A stretch of DNA of 64,000 nucleotides from Promerops cafer (Eukaryota > Chordata > Aves > Passeriformes > Nectariniidae), in contig VZSE01001754.1 in assembly GCA_013398275.1 (NCBI GenBank), forward strand, positions 125,914-189,913. Direction: 5' to 3'. Under the pieces are notes generated by a model. That model was not told the DNA's origin. It ran no database searches and saw only the letters and a list, made by a program, of their open reading frames with translations. Numbering within the stretch: position 1 is the first letter of the stretch; each line of letters begins with the position of its first letter. A program made the position numbers and the translations under genes. Shown here in pieces: positions 49,380 through 60,972 of this stretch.

Positions 49380-50350
49380 GCAGGTCCCTGGGCGGGTAAT
49401 CCTTCAGCCAGCATGCAGCAGGGATAACTATGGCCGGGCACACCCAGGTCCCCTCCGTCCCCCCAGGGATGCTGTCCCGTGGCAGATGGACAGATGGACA
49501 GGCAGCTCGGAGCGGGTTGCTGCTCTCCTGTGGTCCAGCTCCTCCCTGGAGCCCGCGGAGCTGGCGGCCGTGGGGATCAGACTGGCTGGCTGCCCGCTCT
49601 CGCCGGCAAGTCCTAGCAGGGAAATGAAGCTATTTTTAAAGAGGAACCTCTGCTAAGTCAAACTGCAGGGAAAGAGAGGTCGAATCTCATTATGAGACCC
49701 CCCTCCTCCCCACACAGGATGGGAAGCCACGAGGAAGAAATGCCATGCAGATCATCAGGGTTTTACTGTGCTGGCTCTGAATGGTTCTGGTAATCAATAT
49801 CAGATGATCAATAACAGCAAGACCCTGCAGCCAGGATCATCCGCACAAACCAGGGGGTGGGAGCTGTGGCTTTATCTTGGGGCTTTGTCTAAATAAATCA
49901 CGAGTCATGATACAGTGTTATCAAAAAAATATGCTCCAAGCAAATGGTTTCAGTGCTGTACAAATCAAGTCTGCCACTACCATTTCTCTTTTATAATATA
50001 AACCCTTAACTTGTTCACTCCTGCAAGTAAATATGCCTGCAGAACACCCTCCTTCCATTTTCTTTCAGTGGGAATAAGTGTTACCTATAGCAGGAGCTCT
50101 GCTTTTAGCAAAGTATCGATGAGAGGGCATCAAGGCATGGCCCAACACCACAATAACTATTTTATATAATGCAATATTTACATGCATAATGTCAACCCTT
50201 TTAGTGCAGCAGGCTGCAACAAAGAGAGAAGCTTTTCATTCCATATATGTTTCTATATCATTTAATTATCTGGGAAAATATATATATACAGTGTATTTTT
50301 AATTTTTAATTTCTTGCGTCTGTGCTCATCCACATACACAGGCACAAAAA
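49380..50350. promoter_or_regulatory. GC-rich to AT-rich candidate regulatory block
   Basis: A GC-rich segment (49380-49620) gives way to a MEF2-like site CTATTTTTAAAG near 49629, then a long AT-rich repeat-free stretch with TCTGGTAATCAATATCAGATG, AATAAATCACGAGTCATGATACAG and TCATTTAATTATCTG. No open frame of note exists in the AT-rich part. Enhancer function is inferred. Confidence 0.3.
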
Positions 50351-50599
50351 CAAGAAACTAAATTCCAGCCGAAAACTTTTATTGAGCTCCAACTGCTCGC
50401 CTGTTATTCATAACCCAGTTTCCTCTCTCACAAAGAGACCTTTCGCATGGTTTTGGTTTTTTTTTTTTTAATGTGTGTGTGTGTGTTTTTTTTTTTCCTT
50501 CTGCCTCGCTAACAGCTGCTCGCAGTGTTGTATCCTGAGTGATGATGAGGTTCTGAAAGTGTTTTTTTGGAACAGATGGCCAGGAGAGAGCTGGGGAAT

Positions 50600-51060
50600 G
50601 TGCCAGCAGCGAGCTGGGGAATGCGCCAAGTCCTGCAGTGACTGAGTACTCCGGGTTCCAGCTCGCGTGCCTTTCCCCTGCCCTCTGCCCCAAGTGGCGC
50701 CAGCAGGACTTCCCAGCTCGCGCTCCGAACATCTGGAGTCTGCGACTGCCAGAAGAGCCGGGACGGGGGGAGGATGAAGCAGAGAGAGAGAAAAAAAATC
50801 CCTCACCCATCCCTCCCTCTCCGGCTGAGCTCCCATGGCTGCGGCGATGTTGCTGCCTAGCACGGGGGCTGATCAAAAGCAACGAGGGGAGGGGAAGGGA
50901 AGGAAAAGGAACCTTGCCACGGGTGTTTGGGGTTTGGGGTGCTGGGTGTGCTGTGCGGGGTGTTTGTCCACGGCTGGATCCTGCTCTGTGCAGACTGAGC
51001 GGCTGCGGTTGTGCTGATTGCTGGGGAAGTAAGTTCTGCCCCACAGCTTTGGGGCCAGAT
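50600..51060. promoter_or_regulatory. CpG-rich patch in the putative ATOH8 intron 2
   Basis: CpG density is high around 50650-50780 and 50825-50885 (GCTCGCGTGCC, GTGGCGCC, GCTCGCGCTCCG, GGCTGCGGCGATG). A plus-strand GAA|GTAAGT donor-like site lies at 51029. This could be an alternative or antisense promoter. The 221-residue minus frame and 149-residue plus frame across it resemble no family and end in low-complexity stretches. Confidence 0.35.
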
Positions 51061-51908
51061 CCTGTGGGGGGGTCTGGGGGGCTGTGATGTACAGCTCTGC
51101 ACCCCTACAAGTGTCAGTCTGCAGGGAGAGCCCCCAGCCATGCACCCTACAACCTTATCCTGACCCTGAGCTACTTTCCTGCAGGGCACCAGAATTCAGC
51201 CATGTGGGGGAAAAGCTGTAAAAAAAAGACTGTGGGACTAGCAAGAAGGACCCCAAACACTACAGAATCCCTGTGAGGCTTTCAGATGACCCCTGGCTAC
51301 TGAGGATCATGTGCCATGCAGAAACAGGGTACCTTGAGGGTAGGGAAAACTTCCCTTTCTTTTGCTGTTGCATCCTCTGTGCTGCTGGAGAATGCTCCTG
51401 GCCAGAGCTGAAGGCCAGCTGAAGTTCCCCCCACCTTTTTCCAGGACATCAGTGTGGCCCCAGCAGGACTTGGGGCTCTGCTGAGGGTGTCGCAACCCAG
51501 ATCTCCAATGTGGTGCAACTCTTGGGTGCATGGTTAAGGACAAGGCTTAGTCTGGATCATTTGTATAACCAAGCAAGAGGCAGCTCTAAAGAATGAAAAC
51601 TATCATCAGAATTCACCACCACCACCACCCCCCCCAGTCAGCTTTTTTTCTTCTTTTTTCAGAAAAGGCATCTGAAGCCTCCTTTGTTGCTTATAAATGA
51701 GATCTCCCATCACCAAACACCCTCGGTCAAGTCTCAATTGCAAGAACTAAAATCACCTTATAACTGTAGTTAGGACAGCGAAGGGGATTTTTTTTTTTCT
51801 AGTCAACTTTGAAAGACTAAAGCCAACTTTTCTAATTAACAAAATGGGAATAGAAGGGGGGGGGCGGTAAAACCACTCAGTAAATTTCCTATTGCAACAG
51901 CAAAATCT

Positions 51909-51932
51909 GAACAACAACAACAACAACAACCT
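51909..51932. repeat. (CAA)n microsatellite
   Basis: About seven ACA units stand in unique sequence. Confidence 0.95.
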
Positions 51933-53280
51933 AATGTTAGGGACACAGGATTATTCACCCCCAAAAACAAAGCAAAAGGCAATGCACAATCCAGCAAATG
52001 CAACATCTGGAGTCCCTGCCTGCCAAAACAAACTCCAACCAGCTACTTTTTTGTGTGAAAAGCTCACGGTGCCACAGCACATTGCAACCAGAGAGCTGAG
52101 AGAGTGAGAGAGGCAGACACACAATAAAATGGAGATGACAGGAGATAAGGGTGTTGTGGACCTAACGTGGAGCTCAGGGAGCAGAGGTCTGTGCTCAGGA
52201 TCGCTGCAATTTTTTAAAGCGAGAATATAAAAGGAAACTCAAAGAAACAATAACAAAATAACAACCGCCCCGAAGTCGGTAATTCAGAGGAACTGCTCAG
52301 TGAGCAGTGGTTTCAGAGACCTGATTAAAAACACACAGAGCTCACAAAAACGTGCCGATTTCAACATTAATGAGGGCGCGGCGATTTTGGGCCAAGCCAT
52401 TGTATCCTCATCTAGCTGCCTGTGTGAGACCCCCCAGGAGAGACATCCCTTCACACCACCTGACATCCAGAGCTTGGATCGTTGCTGCACAGCCAGCCCG
52501 GATCTGTAACTTCCCTCTGACAACAGCCTTTTCCTCCCTTGTGCTCACGATTTGCTGGCTCAAGGAGAAAGGGAGACATGCAAGATGAGTCCTCCCAACC
52601 CAGGCTTTGCATCCCCACTATCTACTGGGAATTACCCGAGTTACTTCGTGGTACCTGCTGGTTTTGGCTTCATCAGCAGCTGGATGTGCTCTTGCCATCA
52701 CCTGAGCAATTACTGCTGGAAATAAAACTGTACTTGTCATCCATAAGGGAATCAATGTGCTCTGGGGCTGTCCTAAACGTGCAGCAGAACTATAATTTCC
52801 AGCAAGAAAAGCAAGGCAGAGCAGGGATTAAGACCCTGCCTCAGGTATCAAGCCTGGCTTTCTTTTCTGAGAGGGCTTTTGGAGAAGGTTTAGGGAGGGT
52901 GTCATTCAAGAACATGGAGAAAAGGCACATTTTCTCCTGGTGATGCTGTTTCTGTGGGTTGGTGGTGCCTGGGAGGCGGGAGGTGCCCTGGTAGAGTCCC
53001 ATTGTTCAGGCACTCGATGGGCTCGAGGCTTTTCTCCACGCATCCGCTCTGGAGAGAACTTTAGAGAGCAAACACCGTAAATAGAAGGCTTTTAATTCTT
53101 AATTTATTTTTTTAATTAAGGATGGGCCCAGCCCTAACCCTCAGATGTGAACACCCTGGGATTTGAAGCCATTTAAAATCTGGCTCCTTGTTTTCTGTCT
53201 TTAAGCCTGCATTGGTTTACATATGCCAAGACAATGGGTCTCAGCCCACTGGGCACCCAAAGCCTGAAGAACAGCCCAGA

Positions 53281-53515
53281 AATGTGCTGAAGCCCCATGA
53301 AGGATGCTCATTATCTTCTTTCCCTCCATTTTGACTTTGGAAGGGGACCCAAGACCTAACTAGCAATCTGCTAAAGCCCCACAAAGGATGCTCATCCCCT
53401 TCTTGACCTGGAGAGGGGTCCTAACACCCAAGCAGCAACCTGCTGAAGCCCTAAAAATGATGCTTTTCTTCTCCCTCAACTTAACTTGGAGCGGGGACCC
53501 AAGAACTAACTCTCA
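53281..53515. repeat. Three-copy degenerate minisatellite (72-84 bp unit)
   Basis: Each unit begins TGCTGAAGCCC or TGCTAAAGCCC (at 53285, 53369 and 53441), continues with GATGCT and a pyrimidine-rich middle, then GGAG.GGGACCCAAG.ACTAAC or a close variant. Spacing is 84 and then 72 bp, so the units also differ by indels. Confidence 0.85.
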
Positions 53516-54697
53516 CCTTGCCCCAGGGTTGGTAGCACCACTTCAGTATCCCTGGGCCACCACTGCCTGTGGCACTACAGACCCCAGAGTGAATCCCCAG
53601 TTTCAGGCTGTGCCCAGGAGCTCCCCCACACCTCCCAGTCCCAGGAAGGGCTGTCAGCTCTGGGCAGGCGGTGCCGCGTCTCCGCCTGGCACTGCTGCTC
53701 TGCGGGCATAAATACAGCCCGTGACAGCCAGAGGAAGCAACAGGGAGTGTGCTATTGTGTTTATTTATAAACTGAATTGCTGCAGGATGATTTGTTGGGC
53801 TAAAGAGGAGGAAAAGTGAGGAAACCTGCCCAAATCAGAGGCAGATCTTAACAACACCGGGGAAGGAGCCTGCTCCCCAGCTTAGCTGCCCATTCATCCA
53901 TTAAAATCCTGCTGATTTATTATCCTGCCTGACAAGCAAGCTCAGAGAGCAGGGGGAAGTTCAATTCAAGTTTACAAAACTCTTTTTGTCATAAAAGCCT
54001 GAACAAAGACATCAATCACTCCTTTAATTCACCCATGTCACTCTCTGAGAGGAAAACTGGCAGAACGCTCTGCTTCCTCCTCCTGCCGCTTGACGATGAT
54101 TTCACCTAATTGGTTCAGTGTTAAGTAACCTAAAGGAATGCAAGGCATAATTAGATTTAACGTTGTTTCCTCAAGATACCCACATGTCCTTCAGGTCATA
54201 CATCTTACTAATGTGTTTATACATATAATGTCTCCATTAGCTACCTTTTTTTTGTTGTCGAGTGATTTTTCTCAGAGATAAGTGTTAGATTAAACAAAAC
54301 AGAAAACACAGGCGGGCGACAGTGTTTTACAGGCTCCGAAAGGCGACTCAAGGTTGGTTTGGTTTAACAAGTAACAGTCCCAAGATGACTCTTAATAGGA
54401 TCACGCTCGTGTTGAAACACACGATGGGCAACTAACGAGGGGAAGAGCCTGGCGCGGAGGACGGGGAGGAGAGAAAAGCTTTTGATTAGGGAGGAATGTG
54501 GTTATTACAAGATCAGATGGATGGAGGAGAAAAAGAGGGGGAGAAAAAGGCGGGGGATAAAAAAAATCAGGCAAATTTCACAAGGTTCAGAAAGGAAGGA
54601 AACCACTTTGGATTTTTTTTTTTCCTTTTTTTTTGCCTCCCTTTTGTAACTTTTACCATTATTTAGGGGGTGAGCTGGGGGAGAGGCTGTAACATAC

Positions 54698-54889
54698 CTT
54701 CCTTTTTTTAGATCTTCCTTCTGCTTGTAAGGTCCTAGTGCACTGCTCCACGCATTCAGAGAAGCTCATGTTACTGTGGTCAGCGCTGTAATCCAGGTCT
54801 GCTAGTCTGGCCAGGGAAAGGATATAGTTACAGGCTATTCTCAAGATGGCCAGTTTGGACAACTTTTGACCATAAGAATAGCAGGGAAC
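54698..54889 (-). CDS. ATOH8: ATOH8 internal coding exon (bHLH loop, helix 2 and C-terminus)
   Basis: This 192-bp exon encodes 64 residues in one open frame read on the minus strand. It opens with VPCYSYGQK, continues with the helix-2 segment LSKLAILRIACNYILSLARL, then ADLDYSADHSN, SFSECV and CTRTLQAEGR, and ends in a basic KKRK. This is the signature of ATOH8, a nuclear bHLH transcription factor of the atonal superfamily that pairs with E proteins at E-boxes and acts in neural, endothelial, kidney and muscle development. The basic region and helix 1 are missing here and must come from an upstream exon, so the intron splits the bHLH loop. The acceptor (CCCTTTCTAG) and donor (AAG|GTATGT) are both in phase 0. 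Compared with the human protein as I recall it, a few conservative changes occur after helix 2 (for example Met for Leu in the SNMSF segment). No frameshift or stop is seen. The family is about 320 residues long, so this is roughly its last fifth. Confidence 0.94.
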
Positions 54890-56519
54890 CTAGAAAGGGT
54901 AACAGGGAAAAAGAAATAATTAAAAATTAGGCCAGATAAACAAAATATCTTGCTTGAAGCATGACAAAACAACTGTGAGTTATTTTCTTAGCAGTTTTAA
55001 CATAAATAGAAACTCGAGTGATAAAATGCCATATGGTCCCAACAGGTTTTTAAGAAGAACTCCCCCGCTGATCTCCATGGGGATGAAAGCAGCACGAAGC
55101 CTCTTGATTTCAGCAGGGCAGTTCTACTTAAAATGTGATGGCAGGATACGGCCTGGGACATCTTCCTGCTGCTCCGTTCACTTCTTGGAGGCCCTGTTTC
55201 TTAGAAACATGCATCCTCATGCCTCCCAGTAACTTGTCTGGAGTAACTTACTCCCCACAAGTAGCTCCCATGTCACCACAGGTCTTGCAGAATAAGGGAA
55301 TAAGAAGGTATGAGCAACTATATCACAACCTGGTGTTTTTGTGCTCAAACAACATCAATTGTGACTTTCAGCCCATGCAAAAACATGATTTTGTTGAGTA
55401 GCAAGGCCTTGAAATTACTGCCTCAGTAATTTCTACCTGCTTAAACACTCCATCATGGTACCTCACCCCACAAGAGAGACCAAAACAGAGCCTGTTTCAG
55501 GGAGCTGGGTGTATCTTACGCAATTTATTTCTTCACCCTTAAAAATTTTTACTGTAATGTGAAACATTTGAACAATTCAAACTAAACTGAATGTGTCTCA
55601 ATAACTGAGCAGTATATGTTTCCTGCTGCAGAAGGGTGGGTTGCTTTTCAGTCATGATCTAGCAAAATGCTACATCTACACTCGATTTTAGGCATACAGC
55701 TTTAATATGTCCAGCTTAAAGAGAGGTCTTCTGAGTTCGATAGGCTTGGGCACCCCATTTTCTAGTTTGCAAAATTGCTGAAGGTCACTCAGCCTTTAAT
55801 GCACAAGAGTCTGTCACCTACGGGAAACTGAAGCTGTGCATTCATCTGAAATCCACCCGAGCCCCTCAGGTTGTCTGACCACCTGTCAGAGTTTTCATAG
55901 TAATCAATCATTGGAACACCTCAATGTTTCCCTGCCCCCTGCCTCCATACCAGTCTCCATCCTCCACACCCCTCTAGGGTGTCACACTCAGCTTAGGGCT
56001 GGAGATTTTTATTTCCTCTTGCCATGCTCATGCCTCAGCTTCTCTCTCCTCCACAGGGACACAAAGATGGGATCACTCCCAGAATGCTCTCCCTGACTTT
56101 AGAGAAGGTAAAATGGGTTCAGGCCCTCCACAAACCCCACAGCAGCCACACACAGATGCCAAAGAAGGAGCAGAACAGCTCAGGCATATATAGGATTTCC
56201 CCAAGTGTTCTGTCAGGCTCCAACTACTGTCACCTCCATCACTTCAGCTAGATGTGCCACCCCTGAATTTAGCAACCCATGATAGATCTTTTCTGTCCAT
56301 GAACTTTGTCTGGTAAGCTGAACCAACCCTCTTGATTTTGAGCAGCCACAACATCTTTTTGCAAAGTGTTCTCTCCAGCCTATATATTTTTTTTCTCTTT
56401 TTGCTTGTTTTGAACTTGGCTCCTACTGTCTTCCCTTGAGGTACTACAGTTCTGTATTAGAAGAGAGGACAACAGATATTTATTCACCTCCCGTGTGACA
56501 TATGTTTTTAGTTCACCAT

Positions 56520-57260
56520 CATCTCTTCAGCCTCTTTTCCAAAAGAAAAAGATTAATCCTCCTTTGCAGACAGTTCTATGGAAGCCATCCCATATCTTTG
56601 ATGACCCTTGCTGCTCTTTCCTGAACGTTTCCTAGTCCCTTTGGAGATGAGATGATCAGAACAACCCAAAGTGTTCATGTTGTGGGTGCATATATCTAAC
56701 AGATGCTTATGTTCTCTGTTTTGTTTAATATTCCTTTCTTCCTAACTCCTGATTTGATTTGTGACTGCTGCCAGACACTGACCTGAGACTTTCCTTGAAC
56801 CATCTAGAGAAACCCCAAGGTGTCCCTCCTCTGAAATAATGGTCAGCTCAGGGCCTATCCCTTCATATGTGGACTCTGGTATGGCTTTTTCCATATGCAT
56901 CACTTCACTTTATCTCTGTGGTATTTATTTTATCTGCCATATGATTACTTAATCACTCAGAGTCACGAACTTCAGCACAGCTCGCACAGTCACAATTTCA
57001 GGTGGTGGGACCTGACATTGCCTGTTTAAAGCAGAGCTAAGCTCAGAGCCAGATCCTGGTTTGTCCCTCCCTGCAGGAACTAGCCCTTTATCCCTACCCA
57101 CCATTCCCTGCCTGTACACTGATCACTAATCCATACTCCCATCCAAGCTGTTTGGTTTCTTCTTTCCTAGGGCAGATCTATGCCATAGTGCTTATGGAAA
57201 TCCAAACTAATTGCTTGGATCACCCTTACCCATGAGCACAAGGATTTTAGTACTGCTGAT
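56520..57260 (-). mobile_element. Ancient CR1/L3-type LINE relic
   Basis: The plus strand matches the antisense of old CR1/L3 elements in order: a TTGATGACCCTTGCTGCTC segment, GAGATGAGATGATCAGAAC, GTGGGTGCATA, TTTGTGACTGCTGCCAGACAC, CATATGCATCACTTCACTTTATC, TATCTGCCATATGATTAC, and a GGAAATCCAAACTAATTGC segment. Divergence is high, and the reading frame is destroyed. It is inferred to be far older than the neighbouring CR1 copy. Confidence 0.7.
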
Positions 57261-57289
57261 CCTATGGGCCATACCTTGTACAACACAGG

Positions 57290-57822
57290 GAATCCTTTAG
57301 GCTGAAAAACACCCCTGAGGACATGGACTCCAACCATTAACGCAGCACTGCCAGGGCCACCCCTAAACCGTGTCCCCAGGCACCACACCTACACATTTTC
57401 TAAACACTTCCAGGGCTGGTGACTCCACCACCTCCCTGGGCAGCCTGTTCCAATTTTTGACCACCCTTTTATTGAAGATCTTTTTCTAATATCCAATCTA
57501 AACCTCCCCTGGCACAACTTGAGGCCATTTCCTCTTGTCCTATCACTTGTTACCTGCGAGAAGAGACCAAATCCCACCTGGCTGCACCCTCTTGTCACAG
57601 AGTTGTGCAGAGCCAGAAGGTCCCCACAAGCCTCCTTTTCTCAGGCTGAGCCCCCCCAGCTCCCTCAGCTGCTCCTCATCAGACTTGTGCTCCAGACCCT
57701 TCCTCAGCTCCGTTGCCCTTCTCTGGACATGCTGCAGCACCTCAATGTCCTTCTTGTAAAGAGGGACCCAAAACTGAACACAGGATTGGAGGTGTGGTAT
57801 AGCTGAGGTGCCTCTTGAGAAA
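57290..57822 (-). mobile_element. CR1 LINE fragment
   Basis: The plus strand reads antisense CR1: TTTCTAAACACTTCCAGGGC, CTGGGCAGCCTGTTCC, TTTTTCTAATATCCAATC, TTTCTCAGGCTGAGCC, TTCTCTGGACATGCTGCAGC, and CTTCTTGTAAAGAGGGACCC. The extreme 3' tail is missing. Confidence 0.93.
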
Positions 57823-57895
57823 CCAGCCATAAAACTTCAAATGGCCTTTTATTTTTATCCACACCATCTACTACTGATACACCTGAAAATACAAG

Positions 57896-57968
57896 GAATC
57901 ACAGAATAGCTTGGGTTGGGAGGGACCTTTAAAGGTCACCTAGTCCAAATTCCCCCCTGCAATGAGCA
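57896..57968 (-). mobile_element. Short CR1 3'-end fragment
   Basis: GAATCACAGAATAGCTTGGG, TTGGGAGGGACCTTTAAAGG and TCACCTAGTCCAAATTCCCC are the antisense CR1 terminus. It lies about 75 bp from a larger CR1 in the same orientation but is an independent insertion or a displaced end. Confidence 0.88.
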
Positions 57969-60799
57969 GTGACATTGCAGAGAATCTGTTTAAGAGCCCC
58001 TTTTTGTCTGACAAAACCTCTCTCTAAATCCCTGCCTTCACTTTTTTTGCCAGCATTATGCACCCAGCAATGCCCTTGCCCTCAGTACCTGGTCCCCAGA
58101 TGCAATGAGCTGAGTTATTTTGAAAGCAAGAGCTTCAGGCAGCAGAAACACCCAAGCCTCTTTCGACACCAACGCAACAAAACCAGCAGAGACCCCAGAT
58201 CAAACGGCATCAGGAAAGAACAAAGCAAGATGGAAACTAAAGTGGAAGGATTCAGTGAAATGTGGGAGTAATTTCAGAATTAGAGCAAGAAGGAAGTTAA
58301 ATCAAGTGGAAGGAAAATAGACCATGAAAACCTTGAGGCTGATGCACAGACGTTGTCCAGTTACAACACAAGAAGGCAGGCTAATGTCTCTTTTCCTCAT
58401 CTGTTTTGCTCTTTCTTTTGTGTTTTGGGATTATTTTTTTTTTTTAAGGAAACAAAAAGAAACAAAACAAAACCCAAACTATTTTGTAGGACATGTTTGC
58501 TACAAAAGGCAAGGAAGATCTCAGTGCTAACACAGCTGACAAAACCCTCAACTGGGATCACACAGCACTTTTCCCACACTACTGCAGCAGAGTCCAAACT
58601 GGAGCTGCCCCATATGCCCATGGGAAGAGGTCCACCTTGAAGTGTTCAGATACTCCCGTGATGGGTGCGGGGCACCTACATTAAGAGATAAGAGGCTTTT
58701 TTGCTATGGTAACAGTGTTAGAAAAACTGTTTCATAGGAACCCTCCCTGTCTTGGCTCAGCTCCGGCCATTTTAATGTTTCCTTTTGAATTAAACATGGG
58801 AAATTAAGAGAGGAATGAGCCACTTTTAGTTCAGATCCAGAGCCAAAACTTCCCCAAGTGTGTCTGTGTGTAACTTTGGTATTATCTCTTCTTTAACATA
58901 AAGTCAACAGGAAAGAGGGGACAGATTTGTACAAACTGCAGTAAAGGGTGTCAACGACACACCTGGATGCCAGGAAATCTTCAAAATCCAACTTAAAACA
59001 GAGAGAGTGTTTTAGAGGCGGGAAAAATGCCTGAGGCTGGTGTGGCCCTGCAGCTGTAACCCTCCCAGCTCCCACAGAGTCTCCACACAGATCTTTGGCA
59101 GGCAGTAACGTGAGCAGGTATCTGTCATGCTCTTGGCAAGGACCAAACCCTTTCCTTCTGTCACCTTCTTGCTCCTAATGCCTGAGCTGAACAGACTTCA
59201 GTGCTTTAATGGGGCAGCTGTGAGCTGAGCAGGTCTGTCCAGAGTCAGGGGGAACCAGGCTCAAGTTCCTGTGCAGTTAATGAAAATATTTCCCTTATCT
59301 CACTGGTCTCTGCCGAGCAGCAGCACAGCTCACCATCTTGCCTGCAATATTTGCAATGATTAAAAGGAATTAGGAAGGAGCTGCAACTGAAATTTCACAC
59401 CAATCCTGAGGAATGCAGCTGTCTGCTAGTAAGGCAAGGAGTGGCAGCATCCTCAGCTTTGGGACATCAGCACAGAATGAGCTGGAACCAGCAGGAACCA
59501 GAGCTCCAGTCAGAGGATGTTTGTTAGTTGTGTCTGCAAAGGGCTCTGCAGAGTCTCCTGGGTCTTATCAGTGATCCCCAGGCTGGCAGGAGTGGAAGCA
59601 AGGCAAGATGAACGCTCCTGGGACATATTCCTGTGCAGAAGAGCCCTTCTCTGGCAGGGAAATAGAACGGGATGTGACTTAACAGGTCTTTTCTATCCTT
59701 GACGTCTAAGATTCAGAGGCAGCGCCCTTGGAAAACCAGAGATGCTCCCTTTGAAGTCCGTGGGAAGTCTGCCGTGCTCTTGACCCTCAGCCAGGCCTCT
59801 CGAGGAAGGCAGGGATCCACTGCAGCTCCCTGAAGCTGTCATCCACCAAAGACATGGGCTGGGAGCTGGTTCTGACATGGCACAGGAGAGGGGGCTGCAG
59901 GATCAGGCTGGGGTACAACCAGAGGTGGGTGAAAGGGTACAGCTGTCACCCTGCCATGTGAGGGTACAGGGTATGTTCACCGTGATGGGTCTGCAGGGAA
60001 CAACCAGGAGCATCCCATGCCCTTTAGGAGCACTAAGCCAGTTCACATCATTGAGCTTCTGTCTGTGTAGCTCTGTCCTTATCAATAAGATACCATGTCC
60101 ATAAACACCCTCTGGACCTGTACAGATAACATCTGTAAAACTAAGTCTGCTTTTATACTGCATGAAAATGCTGGGGTAAAGAAGGGTGTTGAGTGCTGGG
60201 GGTCCAGATATCTCTGTTACTGTGTTCAAAATGTGATTCAGCAGCACAGACATGCACAGATCCCCTCCACAAGAAGGTCACACAGGACAGAATTGGGCCC
60301 CCTGGGCACAGCAGGGAAGATGGGACAGCTCTAAGGCAATGTTTGTGATGCAGGATAAGCCAAGCCCTCCTGACAGCTAGTTCCTCAACATGCTGGAATC
60401 TACCTGTCTGCTAATTCGTCTGGTTTATTTTTATGCTGGGAGTTAAAACACATCAGGGCCCCTCTACTTGCCCCCCTCCTCCAGGAAAACATTTGGCTGC
60501 CTCTCCCCTGCATCCCAACACGCAGCCCAGCGGCGCTGTCTCATTGTTTGTGCTGCACTTCCTGCCAAAAATATTTCCAGAGATTCATATAAATGTCCAG
60601 TACTTAATAGTTCTGGCTTTTGTACATCCCTTTCTAACCCAGGGTGAGTCAGACACTTCCTGGGGCTAAGACACCTTGGGGGAACAGTGGCAGGGTGGGG
60701 CAGCAGGACTGACAGTGTTCCTTGCTTGTCAGCCCTGAGCACGGGGGAAGCCCCTCTATCATGATCTCAAATTATCTCCAGGCTGGCATCCGTAGAGCT

Positions 60800-60972
60800 A
60801 CTGGGGATGTGTGGAGGGCTCGTCCCTGGAAGGATGCCTCATCCCATGGCCAAGTTGGATTTGACTTTGAGTAACCTGGGCTAGTGGAAGGTGTCCTTGC
60901 CCATGGCAGTGGGTTTGGAACTAGATGATCTTTAAGGCCCCTGCCAACCCAAACCATTCTGTGATTCTATGA
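60800..60972 (+). mobile_element. CR1 LINE 3' fragment
   Basis: CAAGTTGGATTTGACTTTG, TGGGCTAGTGGAAGGTGTCC, CTAGATGATCTTTAAGGCCC and the tail CATTCTGTGATTCTATGAG identify a CR1 3' end. Confidence 0.9.

Larger units (their letters stand above)
46734..54697 (-). other. ATOH8: Putative ATOH8 intron 2
   Basis: This interval lies between the certain ATOH8 donor and the candidate terminal acceptor. No other coding exon was recognised. It contains a T/A-rich conserved-looking block at 49735-50350, a GC-rich stretch at 49380-49620, a CpG-rich patch at 50600-51060, a short CAA microsatellite at 51909-51932, a three-copy minisatellite at 53281-53515, and a purine-rich stretch at 54440-54600 close to the exon. 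The long open frames on both strands in 50379-51189 follow the GC-rich composition and show no protein family. Confidence 0.5.

Noticed and set aside
50379..51044. Longest open frame in the window, 221 residues on the minus strand.
   Set aside because: It lacks any recognisable domain, ends in Thr-His and Lys runs from a microsatellite, and follows the GC-rich composition of a CpG patch.
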